Origin: Bog-756 sp963730685
GTDB taxonomy: Bacteria > Actinomycetota > Acidimicrobiia > Acidimicrobiales > RAAP-2
Assembly (NCBI GenBank): GCA_963730685.1
Contig: CAVSSP010000001.1
Coordinates: 1,054,001-1,118,000 of the forward strand
Length of the DNA stretch: 64,000 nt
Direction: 5' to 3'
Part shown: positions 25,840-33,506 of the stretch, piece by piece
How the letters are laid out: each line of letters opens with the position of its first letter
How positions within the stretch are numbered: position 1 is the stretch's first letter
Program-made: the position numbers and the translations under genes
Notes under the pieces: generated by a model
Told to the model about the DNA's origin: nothing
Seen by the model: the letters and a program-made list of their open reading frames with translations, nothing else
The model's database searches: none

Positions 25840-26367
25840 ATGGATGACCCGACCGAGACCCCCGACCCTGACCCCGTCGAGCCGGACTCCGTCGAGCCGG
25901 ACGACGATCCGTTCGGACCGGGCTGGTGGGTGGGATCGGACGGCTACTGGCACCCGCCCGACGAGCGCTTCGGCGACGACACTCCCGACCGGAGTCATCC
26001 GCTGCGGCGGGTGGCGGTGGTGGTCCTCGTGCTCGCGGTCATCGGGGCCACTTCGGTCGGCGTGTGGGCGGGGGCGGGCGGACCGTCGACGCCCACCCCC
26101 AACCAGGGGCCGCCGGTATCGGAGCTCACGACCCGGGTGCAGCAGTCGCTGGGCGGGGTCAACGGGCTCGGCGTCAGCCACATCACCGGCGTGTCGTGTC
26201 ATCAGCCCGCCTCGTGGACAGCCGGCCGGACGTTCACGTGCGAGGTCTACGCCTCACCCCATCAGCTGGTGGGCCGGTATCGGGGGACCGTGCTCCCGTC
26301 GTCATCGGGAGCGTGGAACTGGAGAGGGACGTGGAGCCCTGACCGCCCCGCCGTGGTGAACGAGTGA
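25840..26367 (+). CDS. Single-pass membrane protein with DUF4333-like tail
   Basis: A 175-residue hypothetical. The acidic N terminus contains 'GPGWWVGSDGYWHPP', which resembles the DUF2510-like 'GWW.ASDG.WYPP' motif common in actinobacterial membrane proteins. One membrane helix ('VAVVVLVLAVIGATSVGVWAG') follows, then an extracytoplasmic domain with two cysteines ('VSCHQPASW' and 'FTCEVYASPHQLVGRY'). This layout fits DUF4333-type proteins. The last 134 bp overlap, in convergent orientation, the 3' end of the MFS gene, so one of the two C termini may be misjudged. Function unknown. Confidence 0.65.
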   Translation: MDDPTETPDPDPVEPDSVEPDDDPFGPGWWVGSDGYWHPPDERFGDDTPDRSHPLRRVAVVVLVLAVIGATSVGVWAGAGGPSTPTPNQGPPVSELTTRVQQSLGGVNGLGVSHITGVSCHQPASWTAGRTFTCEVYASPHQLVGRYRGTVLPSSSGAWNWRGTWSPDRPAVVNE

Positions 26368-28012
26368 GTCCGGCCCCGTCAGTCCCGACGGCTGCTGGCG
26401 TCGGCTGATCCGGTTGGACGGGCCGGCGCGGCGGTGCACCGGCTCCGGGCGCACCCCGGGGCCCGCCCGGATCCTGTCCCGGCCGGGCCGGCAGCCACAG
26501 CGACACCGCCACCACCCCGGCCGACGTGACGAGGGCCGCCACCACGAGCGCGCTCCGGCTCCCGGAGGCGAACCCGAGCCGGGCCACGTGGTCCAGCGCC
26601 GAGCCGAGTGATCCGCCGACGATTCGGGCCACCGCCAGCGCCCCGCCCAACGAACCGAGGATGGTCTGGGAGGCGGCCGTCGGGACGGCGTGGCCCCGGA
26701 GGGCCGGCGCCACCACGTCCTGGTACCGGGTCGACAGGACGCTGCCGACCACGGCCACGCCGAGGGCACCCCCCACCTGCATGGCGGTGGAATTGGCGGC
26801 GGATCCGACGCCGGCGTCGCCTTGGGTGATGGACCCGAGCACGGAGTCGGTGGCCGTGGGCATCAACGCGCCCGCCCCGAGACCGATGAGCAGCAGCCCC
26901 GGCAGGACCTGCGGATACGTGGCGCGCACCGATGCCGCACCGGCGACCTCGAGCAGCCCGGCCGTCACCAGGGCCAGACCGCCGGCCGCGGTGACCTTGG
27001 ACCCGATGGCCCGGACCACCAGTGGCGAGACCACCGCGCCCGCGCCCAGGACCACGGCGATGGGCAGGATGCACAGGCCGGCCACCAGCGGGGAGTACCC
27101 CAGCCCGAACTGCAGGAACTGGGTCTGGACGAACAGCCCACCGAGGAGGGCGAAGACGCCGATGCCGACCGACAGCAAGGCGATGCTGAAGCGACGGGAG
27201 CGGAAGAATGCCATGGGCAACATGGCGTGGTCGCTCCGCAGCTCCCACCACACGAACAGGGCCAGTGTCCCGGCACCGACCACACCGGGCACCACCACCA
27301 ACCAAGACCCCCACCCCCGAGACGGCCCCTCGATGATCGCCCACAGGATGAGCCCCAGGCCGACCACGGTCAGCACCGCGCCGGCCGGGTCGGGCCGGCG
27401 GGCGGACTCGTTGCGTGACTCGGGCACGAACACGAGCGCCCCGACGATGCCGACCACCACGACGGGGAGGTTCACCAGGAAGATCGACCCCCACCAGAAG
27501 TGGACGAGGAGGAGGCCGCCGGCGACGGGCCCGATGGCGATCCCGAGCCCGATGGTCCCCGACCAGATGCCGACGGCCTTGGCCCGTTGGCCGGGTTGGC
27601 GGAAGAGGTCGTTGACGATCGACAGTCCCGCCGGGATGGTCATGGCGGCGCCGGCGCCCATCACCGCTCGCCAGGCGATCAACATGGAGACCCCACCGGC
27701 GAACGCCGCCCCGAGGGAGGCGACCCCGAAGATCACCAGGCCGATGATGAACAACCTCCGGCGCCCGAAGCGGTCGGCCAGGCTGCCACCGACCAGCATG
27801 ACGCCGCCGAACACCATGGCGTAGGCGTCGACGATCCACTGGAGCTGGTCGGTGGTGGCCCGGAGGCGCTCGACCAGGGTCGGCAGGGCCACGTTGAGGA
27901 TGGTGTTGTCGAGGTTGACGATGAGGACGGCGATGCAGAGCACGCCGAGCGCCACCCACCGGAGGTGCCCGGTCCGACCTGGCCCCGCACCAACGGGGAC
28001 GGCGCCGACCAT
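26234..28012 (-). CDS. MFS multidrug exporter, DHA2 (14-TM) family
   Basis: A 592-residue proton-coupled exporter of the EmrB/QacA type. The core is about 470 residues with 14 hydrophobic segments. Motif D1-like 'LDNTILNVALPTLVERL', motif A 'GGSLADRFGRRRLFIIGL' and the antiporter motif-C region 'GIAIGPVAGGLLL' are visible. The last 90 or so residues are a Pro/Gly/Arg-rich cytoplasmic tail not typical of the family and overlap the convergent gene on the plus strand. The ATG at 28012 is preferred; one at 28063 would add 17 residues. No regulator is adjacent. The exported compound cannot be predicted. Confidence 0.85.
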   Translation of the reverse strand: MVGAVPVGAGPGRTGHLRWVALGVLCIAVLIVNLDNTILNVALPTLVERLRATTDQLQWIVDAYAMVFGGVMLVGGSLADRFGRRRLFIIGLVIFGVASLGAAFAGGVSMLIAWRAVMGAGAAMTIPAGLSIVNDLFRQPGQRAKAVGIWSGTIGLGIAIGPVAGGLLLVHFWWGSIFLVNLPVVVVGIVGALVFVPESRNESARRPDPAGAVLTVVGLGLILWAIIEGPSRGWGSWLVVVPGVVGAGTLALFVWWELRSDHAMLPMAFFRSRRFSIALLSVGIGVFALLGGLFVQTQFLQFGLGYSPLVAGLCILPIAVVLGAGAVVSPLVVRAIGSKVTAAGGLALVTAGLLEVAGAASVRATYPQVLPGLLLIGLGAGALMPTATDSVLGSITQGDAGVGSAANSTAMQVGGALGVAVVGSVLSTRYQDVVAPALRGHAVPTAASQTILGSLGGALAVARIVGGSLGSALDHVARLGFASGSRSALVVAALVTSAGVVAVSLWLPARPGQDPGGPRGAPGAGAPPRRPVQPDQPTPAAVGTDGAGLTRSPRRGGQGSTSLSSSTLPMTTGARSPDTGPPADGVRRRPRT

Positions 28013-28196
28013 GCCACCAGCGTGGGCCGATGGTGGGCGCTCCGATAGGGCCGAACGGCACATGTGGTCGATGGCCCGAACCGCGGCACGCGCTCAGGCA
28101 TCACGAACGCTGTCGTTGCCGGCACCAGCCGACCTGAAGCGATGAGCTGCTCCCTTTCGGCAACGGCCGGGGTGGGGGAGCCCAAGTGCCCGGCGG

Positions 28197-29336
28197 TCAG
28201 GCGGCCGGCGCCGGCGGCCGATCGGCGATGGGTGTCGACGACACGGCCGGTGGCGGGTCGATGCCGGCCCGCTCGAAGGCATCGCGGCGGACCTCGTCGT
28301 CACCCACGGCGGCGTAGGCCGGCGGCAACGGGGGGATGCCCCAGCGGTTGCGCAGCTCGTCGAGCGGGGTGGTGATGTGGGCCCAGAAGTCCCAGTGGCC
28401 CGAGTAGACGTTCTCGTTGGTGGCCCGGCCCCGTTCCCATGCCACCCACAACTTCTCCGCGTCCAACCCCAGGTGCACGTTCCCGTTGTAGTTGTCCGCC
28501 CACGTCGGGTCGGCCTCCATCCGGCCCCGGTCGCCGGCGTTGAGGCCCTTGTTGATGTCGATCCCGAGGTGGTAGATGAGGATGGTGGGGAGGATGTGGC
28601 TCTCCATGAAGTCGATGGACGGGTCGAGCTGGCCCCCCGTGTAGGCCGCCACCAGCAGCTCGCCCTGAGCCGAGGTGGAGTAGCCCGACAGGACGTGGAG
28701 GCAGTCGTGGGGTGTGGCCCACGACTCGACCAGGCCCTCGGTGTCGCCGGGGAAGGCGTACCCGTTGCCTTTGTAGTGGTCGTAGAAGGCGCGGCCGAAG
28801 GTACCGGCGTCGAGTGCCCCCAGCCTCTCGTAGCGGGCCGCGAGGACCGGGTCGGTGGCGTCGCCGGTGTAGGGGAGGAACGGGGCGTAGGGATCGTCGG
28901 GCAGCCACGGCACCCCGGGGATGGTGAAGACGTTGGCCCGGATCATGTCGTACCCGACCCAGCGGGCATGGTCCATCTGGAGCTGCTGGAGGGCATCGAC
29001 GAACTCGGCGTGCACGTGCAGGGCGGTGGCGAAGTCCAGCACGAGCTCGATCTTCGGCTTCTCGACGGTGCCGTCCAGCAGGGCCAGGACGGCGAGCACC
29101 CGGACGAGGTCGAGACGGAGGTCGTCGTCCTCGACGACCCGGACGAGCTCGCCCGAGGAGACCGGCTCGAGGCCGTCGAGACTCGGCGCCTCGGCCCCGA
29201 ACACCGTCGACATGGCGCTGGTGACGCCGGCACGATCGGCCGGCGAGGGAGGGGTCTTCCCGTCCGTCGTCACGACCGTGAATGCGGCACGGGCGATGAC
29301 AGAAGACTGCTGGGCGGTGACGCGGGAGGTGGGCAC
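28197..29336 (-). CDS. TerB-like / COQ4-like fusion protein
   Basis: A 379-residue protein. Residues 35-130 are helical and resemble a TerB-like domain ('VRVLAVLALLDGTVEKPKIELVLDFATAL'). From about 150 on, the sequence looks like COQ4/LegC-like: it contains 'HDCLHVLSGYSTSAQGE', exactly the HDxxH-x11-E zinc motif of COQ4, the ubiquinone-biosynthesis scaffold that carries out C1 decarboxylation/hydroxylation. Helix-rich segments and a second 'ESHILPTILIYHLGID' follow. Actinobacteria normally use menaquinone, so a COQ4-like protein here must do something else, perhaps bind or modify a lipid or polyketide. GTG start at 29336; ATG at 29213 is an alternative. No operon partner. Confidence 0.65.
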   Translation of the reverse strand: MPTSRVTAQQSSVIARAAFTVVTTDGKTPPSPADRAGVTSAMSTVFGAEAPSLDGLEPVSSGELVRVVEDDDLRLDLVRVLAVLALLDGTVEKPKIELVLDFATALHVHAEFVDALQQLQMDHARWVGYDMIRANVFTIPGVPWLPDDPYAPFLPYTGDATDPVLAARYERLGALDAGTFGRAFYDHYKGNGYAFPGDTEGLVESWATPHDCLHVLSGYSTSAQGELLVAAYTGGQLDPSIDFMESHILPTILIYHLGIDINKGLNAGDRGRMEADPTWADNYNGNVHLGLDAEKLWVAWERGRATNENVYSGHWDFWAHITTPLDELRNRWGIPPLPPAYAAVGDDEVRRDAFERAGIDPPPAVSSTPIADRPPAPAA

Positions 29337-29420
29337 GACGAGAAACTACCAGCGGGCTGTTTCGCCCCGGTCGACGCAGGGGACCCAGATCGCGCCTGGC
29401 CCGAACACCACGGACGTCCC

Positions 29421-29681
29421 GTGCCCGACGCCTTCGAATTCCGGTGGCACGAGGATGCGGTGGCCGCGAGGATCGCGCACGACGTCGAGGACATCATGGG
29501 CCCGTTCGAACGGGCGGGGATCGTCCGGCGGATCGACGCGGTCGAACTGTCGTCGGGGCGTCGGAGGGGAGGTTCGGTCGGGCTCACCCCGGCCGGCGTC
29601 GTCTCGGTGCAGCAGGTGCTCGGTGCCGTCGGCTTCCAGGCCCCGGTGGCCATCGCTGGGGAGATCCCATCGGTAGGTTGA
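29421..29681 (+). CDS. Possible small protein (86 aa), unassigned
   Basis: An open frame that begins at a GTG after 'CGTCCC' and encodes 'PDAFEFRWHEDAVAARIA' and then an amphipathic helix and a strand-rich half ending 'PVAIAGEIPSVG'. Third codon positions are strongly G/C, and the residue composition looks like real protein, unlike other frames here. It has no good ribosome site, and the frame stays open into the oppositely oriented COQ4-like gene. It may be a short gene or the remnant of a longer one. No family recognised. Confidence 0.4.
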   Translation: MPDAFEFRWHEDAVAARIAHDVEDIMGPFERAGIVRRIDAVELSSGRRRGGSVGLTPAGVVSVQQVLGAVGFQAPVAIAGEIPSVG

Positions 29682-29800
29682 ATAGAAAAGTGATCGGCCG
29701 AGGTTCCGCCCCGAGCGAGCGAGCAGTCCCCGCCCACAGGAAGCCGCCGACACGGATAGGTGCAGGTCGTGACCGGCAATCAGGTTCCAGAACGCTCTGC

Positions 29801-29806
29801 TACCGT
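29801..29806 (+). promoter_or_regulatory. Extended -10 box (TGC-TACCGT), leaderless
   Basis: TACCGT preceded by TGC and followed by eight bases and the GTG of the winged-helix gene. 'CAGAAC-GCTC-TGCTA' just upstream resembles the GGAAAY-N4-TGCTAGT motif found before other genes in this window, but weakly. Confidence 0.45.
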
Positions 29807-29814
29807 TGGCAGCC

Positions 29815-30192
29815 GTGCCCACCTGGACCTTCCTGACCAACCACGGCCGCGCCCTGTTGTGCATCGCCCACGACCCCGAGGTCCGGCTGCGGGACATCGC
29901 CGCCACGCTCGGCATCACCGAGCGCCGTGCCTACGGCATCGTCAACGACCTGACCGAGGTGGGCTACGTGGTCAAGGAGCGGGAGGGACGGAGGAACCGC
30001 TACCACATCCAGCTCCATCTGCCCCTGCCCGACATCACTGACCGGGAGCAGGCCATCGGCGAAGTGCTGGACGTGCTCACCGGCACCAAGGTCGGCACCA
30101 ATGCCAAGGCCAATGCCAAGGCCAGTGCCAAGGCCAGTGCCAAGGCCAGTGCCAAGGCCAAGAAGAAGCCGGCCCCACGCACCACCCCGTAG
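29815..30192 (+). CDS. Winged-helix regulator with Lys/Ala-rich tail
   Basis: A 125-residue DNA-binding protein. Residues 1-85 form a winged HTH ('LLCIAHDPEVRLRDIAATLGITERRAYGIVNDLTEVGYVVKEREGRRNRYHI') of the MarR/ArsR-like superfold. From residue 97 the tail is made of Ala-Lys-Ala-Asn/Ser repeats encoded by a 12-bp tandem repeat, ending 'KAKKKPAPRTTP', like the DNA-compacting tail of H1-like proteins. The paralogue at 32971 lacks this tail and is about 60% identical over the HTH. The GTG at 29815 aligns with the paralogue's start. It converges with a CHASE-GGDEF-EAL gene across a hairpin terminator. Confidence 0.8.
   Translation: MPTWTFLTNHGRALLCIAHDPEVRLRDIAATLGITERRAYGIVNDLTEVGYVVKEREGRRNRYHIQLHLPLPDITDREQAIGEVLDVLTGTKVGTNAKANAKASAKASAKASAKAKKKPAPRTTP
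30103..30162 (+). repeat. 12-bp tandem repeat encoding AKA(S/N)
   Basis: Five head-to-tail copies of GCCAAGGCCARY (30103-30162, the last diverged) inside the winged-helix gene. They encode the Lys/Ala tail. Tandem in-frame repeats of this kind can change copy number and so tail length. Confidence 0.8.
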
Positions 30193-30217
30193 GGCGCCAG
30201 CTGGTGACCGGGCGCCC
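30192..30217. terminator. Hairpin between convergent genes
   Basis: GGGCGCC (30192-30198) pairs with GGCGCCC (30211-30217) around a 12-base loop, directly after the winged-helix stop and just before the stop of the convergent GGDEF-EAL gene. There is no U-tract, as is usual in high-GC actinobacteria; it may serve both directions. Confidence 0.6.
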
Positions 30218-30222
30218 CCGAG

Positions 30223-32598
30223 TCAGGACGAGGGCGTCGACACCCGGGCCACCGAGCCGTCGAGCAGGAGCCCCACCGCCTCGGCGCTGATCGGGCGGGC
30301 GAACAGGAACCCCTGGCCGTTGTCGACCTCCTCGGCGCACAGCAGGGTCCGTTGGTCGTCGGTCTCGATGCCCTCGGCGATGGTCTCGAGCCCGAGCACC
30401 TTGCCCAACTGGACCAGGGCGTGGACGATGGCCGCCGACTCGGCGGTCTTGCTCATCTCCGAGACGAAGGACTGGTCGATCTTCAGGACGTCGATGGGGA
30501 ACTGCTGGAGGTAGGCGAGCGACGAGTAGCCGGTGCCGAAGTCGTCGATGGCGATCCGGACGCCGGTCCTCTTCAGCGCCTCCAACCGGCGAATGGTCTC
30601 CTTCACGTCGTGCATGAGGGTCGTCTCGGTCAGCTCGAGGATGACCATGCCGGGGTTGATCCCACTGGCGGTGAGGGCGTCCTGCAGGTCGCCGACGATC
30701 CCGTCGACCTCGAGCTGGCGGGCCGAGATGTTGACCGACACCGTCAGGTGGCGCCCCTCGCGCTGCCAGGCGGCACCCTGGCGGCACGCCTCGTGGAGGA
30801 CCCAGGCGCCGACCGAGGTGATCAGGCCGGTCGACTCGAGGCTGGGGATGAAGTCGACGGGCTGGACGATCCCCTGTCCGGGCCGGTTCCACCGCAGCAG
30901 GGCCTCGGCCCCGGTGAAGACCCCCGTGGCCAGGTCGACGGTGGGCTGGTAGAGGAGGAAGAACTGGCCGTTGGCCATGCCCTGGCGCAGGTCGAACTCG
31001 AGGCTCCGGTGCGAGGTGACCGCATCCTGCATCGACGAGGAGAAGACCACGGCATGGCGCTTCCCGCTGGTCTTGGCCCGGTAGAGGGCGACGTCGGCGT
31101 CGCGGAGGAGCTCCTCGGGCGTGGCCCGCTCACCGATGGCCACGCCGATGCTGCTGGACACGGTCAGCGGTGTGTCGCTGGCGGCGATCTCGAACGGGGT
31201 GGCCAGGATGTCGAGGATCCGGTCCGCCACCACCAGCGGCCCCGCCGCCAGGGAGACGCCTTCGGCGAGCACGACGAACTCGTCCCCGCCCAGGCGACCG
31301 ACGGTGTCGCCCTCGCGGAGGGCCTTGGACAGCCGGGCGGCCATGCCGAACAGCAGTTGGTCGCCGGCATCGTGACCGAGGGTGTCGTTCACCTCCTTGA
31401 AGTCGTCGATGTCCAGGAACAGCGCGGCCACCGGGGTGCCCTCCCGTCGGGACCGGGCCATCATCTGGGAGATCCGGTCGAGGATGAGGGCCCGGTTGGG
31501 GAGCCCGGTGAGCGAATCGTGGAAGGCCTGGTGGTGCAGCTGATCGGTGCGCTCGGTCACGAGGACCATGGCCCGGGACCGGCTCGTGGTCAGCAGGTAG
31601 ATCAACAGTGCCATCAGCACCGCGATGACCGATCCCGCCACCAACACCGCCAGCGCGTTCGAGTTGTCGAGGATGGTGCCGCCCTTGACGAGGCCCCGGG
31701 TCTGGACGTGCCATCCGTTGGTCAGGTTGAGCGTCGCCGACTGCGATCCCTTCGGCGACGAGCCGGCCGTGAAGCTGACCGCCGAGGCGCCGGCCCCGTG
31801 ACGGAAGGAGACCGACATACCCGGGTGACCGGCGATGGCGGTGGTCAACAGCACCTTGGGCACGATCGAGGTGCCGGTCCAGCCGATGAAGGCATCCAGC
31901 CGGCCTTGCTCCGTTGTCGGCGTCACGCCGCCCCGGTAGACGGCGGTGCCCAGGACCAGCACGCTGACCGCCCCCTGCGGGTAGGGCAGGTAGGCGCTCT
32001 GGCCGCTCGAACGGGCCTTCAGCAGGGCCGGTCCGAGCGCGGTGTCGCAGTAGTCGAAGCCGGCCGCCGGCACCGACCCGGCTTTCGTCCGCGACTGGGC
32101 GGCGGACTGGAAGCAGTAATAGGGTCGAGTTCCCGCCGGGGTCACGACGAAGGTGCCGCCGGGGCCGAGGGCGCCGGCCGGGTCGGCCACCATCCGGGCC
32201 GCGAACGCACCCAGCTGTGACGCCGGCACCAGGGTCAGCTCGGCGATGCCCTGGACCTCGGGGTAGCGCTGGAAGGCCAGGACGGAAGCGGTCCATGCCT
32301 CGAAGCTGGCCTGGGACCCTTCGGGATTCCGGATGGCGAAGCCCCCGGCGGCGATCACGAGGTCCTGCTCGCGTTGGAGGGCCAACTGGAGGCGCGACGC
32401 CACATCGCCCGAGGCGGTGGAGAAGGCCTGTTGGGAGCTGCGGGCATCCTCGCTGGCGACGATGTGGGCGCCGAGCAGTGAACCGAGGATCCCGATCACC
32501 AGGACGCCGACGGCCAGGCCCAACCACCCGCCCCGCGTCCGGCGCGACGCGTCGGCGTCGTGCGACGACACTTCGGAGTCATAGCGGTAGGGGCTCAT
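30223..32598 (-). CDS. CHASE-GGDEF-EAL c-di-GMP enzyme
   Basis: A 791-residue transmembrane protein. A helix at residues 25-45 and another ('LAVLVAGSVIAVLMALLIYLL', near 320) flank an extracytoplasmic CHASE-type sensor ('AAGGFAIRNPEGSQASFEAWTASVLAFQRYPEVQGIAEL'). CHASE domains bind small extracellular ligands. The cytoplasmic GGDEF domain is intact ('RLGGDEFVVLAEG', 'DIDDFKEVNDTLGHDAGD'). So is the EAL domain ('EALLRWNRPGQGIVQP', 'ELTETTLMHD', 'IDDFGTGYSS', 'AEGIET'). Two copies of the motif GGAAAY-N4-TGCTAGT lie 215-350 bp upstream in its orientation. It is divergent from the second winged-helix gene, an arrangement that suggests joint control. Confidence 0.92.
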   Translation of the reverse strand: MSPYRYDSEVSSHDADASRRTRGGWLGLAVGVLVIGILGSLLGAHIVASEDARSSQQAFSTASGDVASRLQLALQREQDLVIAAGGFAIRNPEGSQASFEAWTASVLAFQRYPEVQGIAELTLVPASQLGAFAARMVADPAGALGPGGTFVVTPAGTRPYYCFQSAAQSRTKAGSVPAAGFDYCDTALGPALLKARSSGQSAYLPYPQGAVSVLVLGTAVYRGGVTPTTEQGRLDAFIGWTGTSIVPKVLLTTAIAGHPGMSVSFRHGAGASAVSFTAGSSPKGSQSATLNLTNGWHVQTRGLVKGGTILDNSNALAVLVAGSVIAVLMALLIYLLTTSRSRAMVLVTERTDQLHHQAFHDSLTGLPNRALILDRISQMMARSRREGTPVAALFLDIDDFKEVNDTLGHDAGDQLLFGMAARLSKALREGDTVGRLGGDEFVVLAEGVSLAAGPLVVADRILDILATPFEIAASDTPLTVSSSIGVAIGERATPEELLRDADVALYRAKTSGKRHAVVFSSSMQDAVTSHRSLEFDLRQGMANGQFFLLYQPTVDLATGVFTGAEALLRWNRPGQGIVQPVDFIPSLESTGLITSVGAWVLHEACRQGAAWQREGRHLTVSVNISARQLEVDGIVGDLQDALTASGINPGMVILELTETTLMHDVKETIRRLEALKRTGVRIAIDDFGTGYSSLAYLQQFPIDVLKIDQSFVSEMSKTAESAAIVHALVQLGKVLGLETIAEGIETDDQRTLLCAEEVDNGQGFLFARPISAEAVGLLLDGSVARVSTPSS

Positions 32599-32812
32599 CG
32601 CCGGCCACCGCCGGCACGGGCACGGGTGCGGGTGCGGGTGCCGACAGGGACGCCGCCGCGGGCGCTGGTCGAGGGCCGGCGGGGGAGAGACTGTGGTGGT
32701 GACCAGGCGGACCTCATGGCCGCTCCTTTTGCTGTAGCCGACGAGCGTGGCCGCCTCCGAACCGCCGGCGTGCCCCGCAGCCTCATGCTGCCTTTAATAC
32801 ATGTGATCAAAA

Positions 32813-32829
32813 ACTAGCAATCGATTTCA
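32813..32829 (-). promoter_or_regulatory. Shared motif, site 1: TGAAAT-N4-TGCTAGT
   Basis: Read on the minus strand as TGAAAT-CGAT-TGCTAGT-TT, pointing at the CHASE-GGDEF-EAL gene. TGC-TAGTTT fits an extended -10 box, so the element may be promoter plus activator site. Confidence 0.55.
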
Positions 32830-32933
32830 GTATACGGTACGCCCTGTCCCATTGTCGACCGGGATCTGCCAGGCCGCAGAGGGCCGGGGACCGCGCCCCC
32901 GCTGTCCCTTGCGAAAAAGACAAGTCAGGAAAA

Positions 32934-32950
32934 ACTAGTAATAGATTTCC
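32934..32950 (-). promoter_or_regulatory. Shared motif, site 2: GGAAAT-N4-TACTAGT
   Basis: Minus-strand GGAAAT-CTAT-TACTAGT-TT. It matches site 1 in 18 of 20 positions and lies 121 bp from it in the same orientation. It sits 20-37 bp upstream of the winged-helix ATG, where a repressor bound here would block that promoter. Confidence 0.5.
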
Positions 32951-32970
32951 ACAAATGATATCCTGATGGG

Positions 32971-33279
32971 ATGCCCAACTGGAGCTTCCTGACCAGCCAC
33001 GGCAAGGTGCTGTTGTGCATCGCCCAGGACCCCGATGTACGCCTGCGGGACATCGCCAGCCGGGTGGCCATCACCGAGCGGCGTGCGTACACGATCGTCA
33101 CCGACCTGACCCGGGCCGGCTTCCTGGCCAAGATCCGCGAGGGGCGCCGGAACCGTTACGTGATCCAGACCCACCTGATCCTGCCCGAGACCACCGGCCG
33201 AGAGCAGGAGATCGGCGAGGTGCTGCGGCTCTTGGCCACCCCCGAGCAACGACGGAAGCCACGGCTGGCCAAGATCTGA
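32971..33279 (+). CDS. Winged-helix regulator, short paralogue
   Basis: A 102-residue winged-HTH protein, paralogous to the product at 29815: both start '(M/V)P.W.FLT.HG..LLCIA.DP.VRLRDIA' and share 'ITERRAY.IV.DLT..G(F/Y)' and 'REGRRNRY.IQ.HL.LP'. It lacks the Lys/Ala tail. TATCCT six bases before the ATG suggests a leaderless mRNA. A copy of the shared motif overlaps the promoter, so this protein is a candidate to bind that motif (inference). It is divergent from the CHASE-GGDEF-EAL gene, while the tailed paralogue converges with the same gene, so the two regulators bracket it. Confidence 0.8.
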   Translation: MPNWSFLTSHGKVLLCIAQDPDVRLRDIASRVAITERRAYTIVTDLTRAGFLAKIREGRRNRYVIQTHLILPETTGREQEIGEVLRLLATPEQRRKPRLAKI

Positions 33280-33388
33280 GTCGGGGCGGGATACGGGCGG
33301 GGCAGGGCAGCGTGAGCGCCGGTCAAATGTTTTCGTAGATAACATCACTTCGGTAGGTTATTTTCGGAAGCGATACGCCAAGGTTCGT

Positions 33389-33436
33389 GCCCCTGCCCCT
33401 GCCCCTGCCCCTGCCCCTGCCCCTGCCCCTGCCCCT
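33389..33436. repeat. Hexanucleotide repeat (GCCCCT)x8
   Basis: Eight perfect tandem copies of GCCCCT followed by degenerate GCCCCGGCCCC, in the 227-bp gap between convergent genes. It lies outside both coding regions (the EAL-DICT stop is at 33507). A candidate slippage-prone microsatellite; no function assigned. Confidence 0.85.
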
Positions 33437-33506
33437 GCCCCGGCCCCGGCTCCCCGTGGCCCCTGGTGCGGGACCGGACGGTCCCCGGAAACCGCCATCA
33501 ACACGC

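Larger units (their letters stand above)
32599..32970. other. Divergent regulatory region with two motif copies
   Basis: A 372-bp gap between the CHASE-GGDEF-EAL gene and the second winged-helix gene. The first half is GC-rich with nothing recognisable. From about 32790 it is unusually AT-rich and holds two near-identical elements (32813-32829 and 32934-32950) and a -10-like TATCCT before the winged-helix ATG. No ORF is convincing. Confidence 0.55.

Noticed and set aside
29421..29681. Confident naming of the 86-aa frame
   Set aside because: It looks coding, but there is no family match I can recognise and no good start, so it was kept only as a low-confidence CDS.
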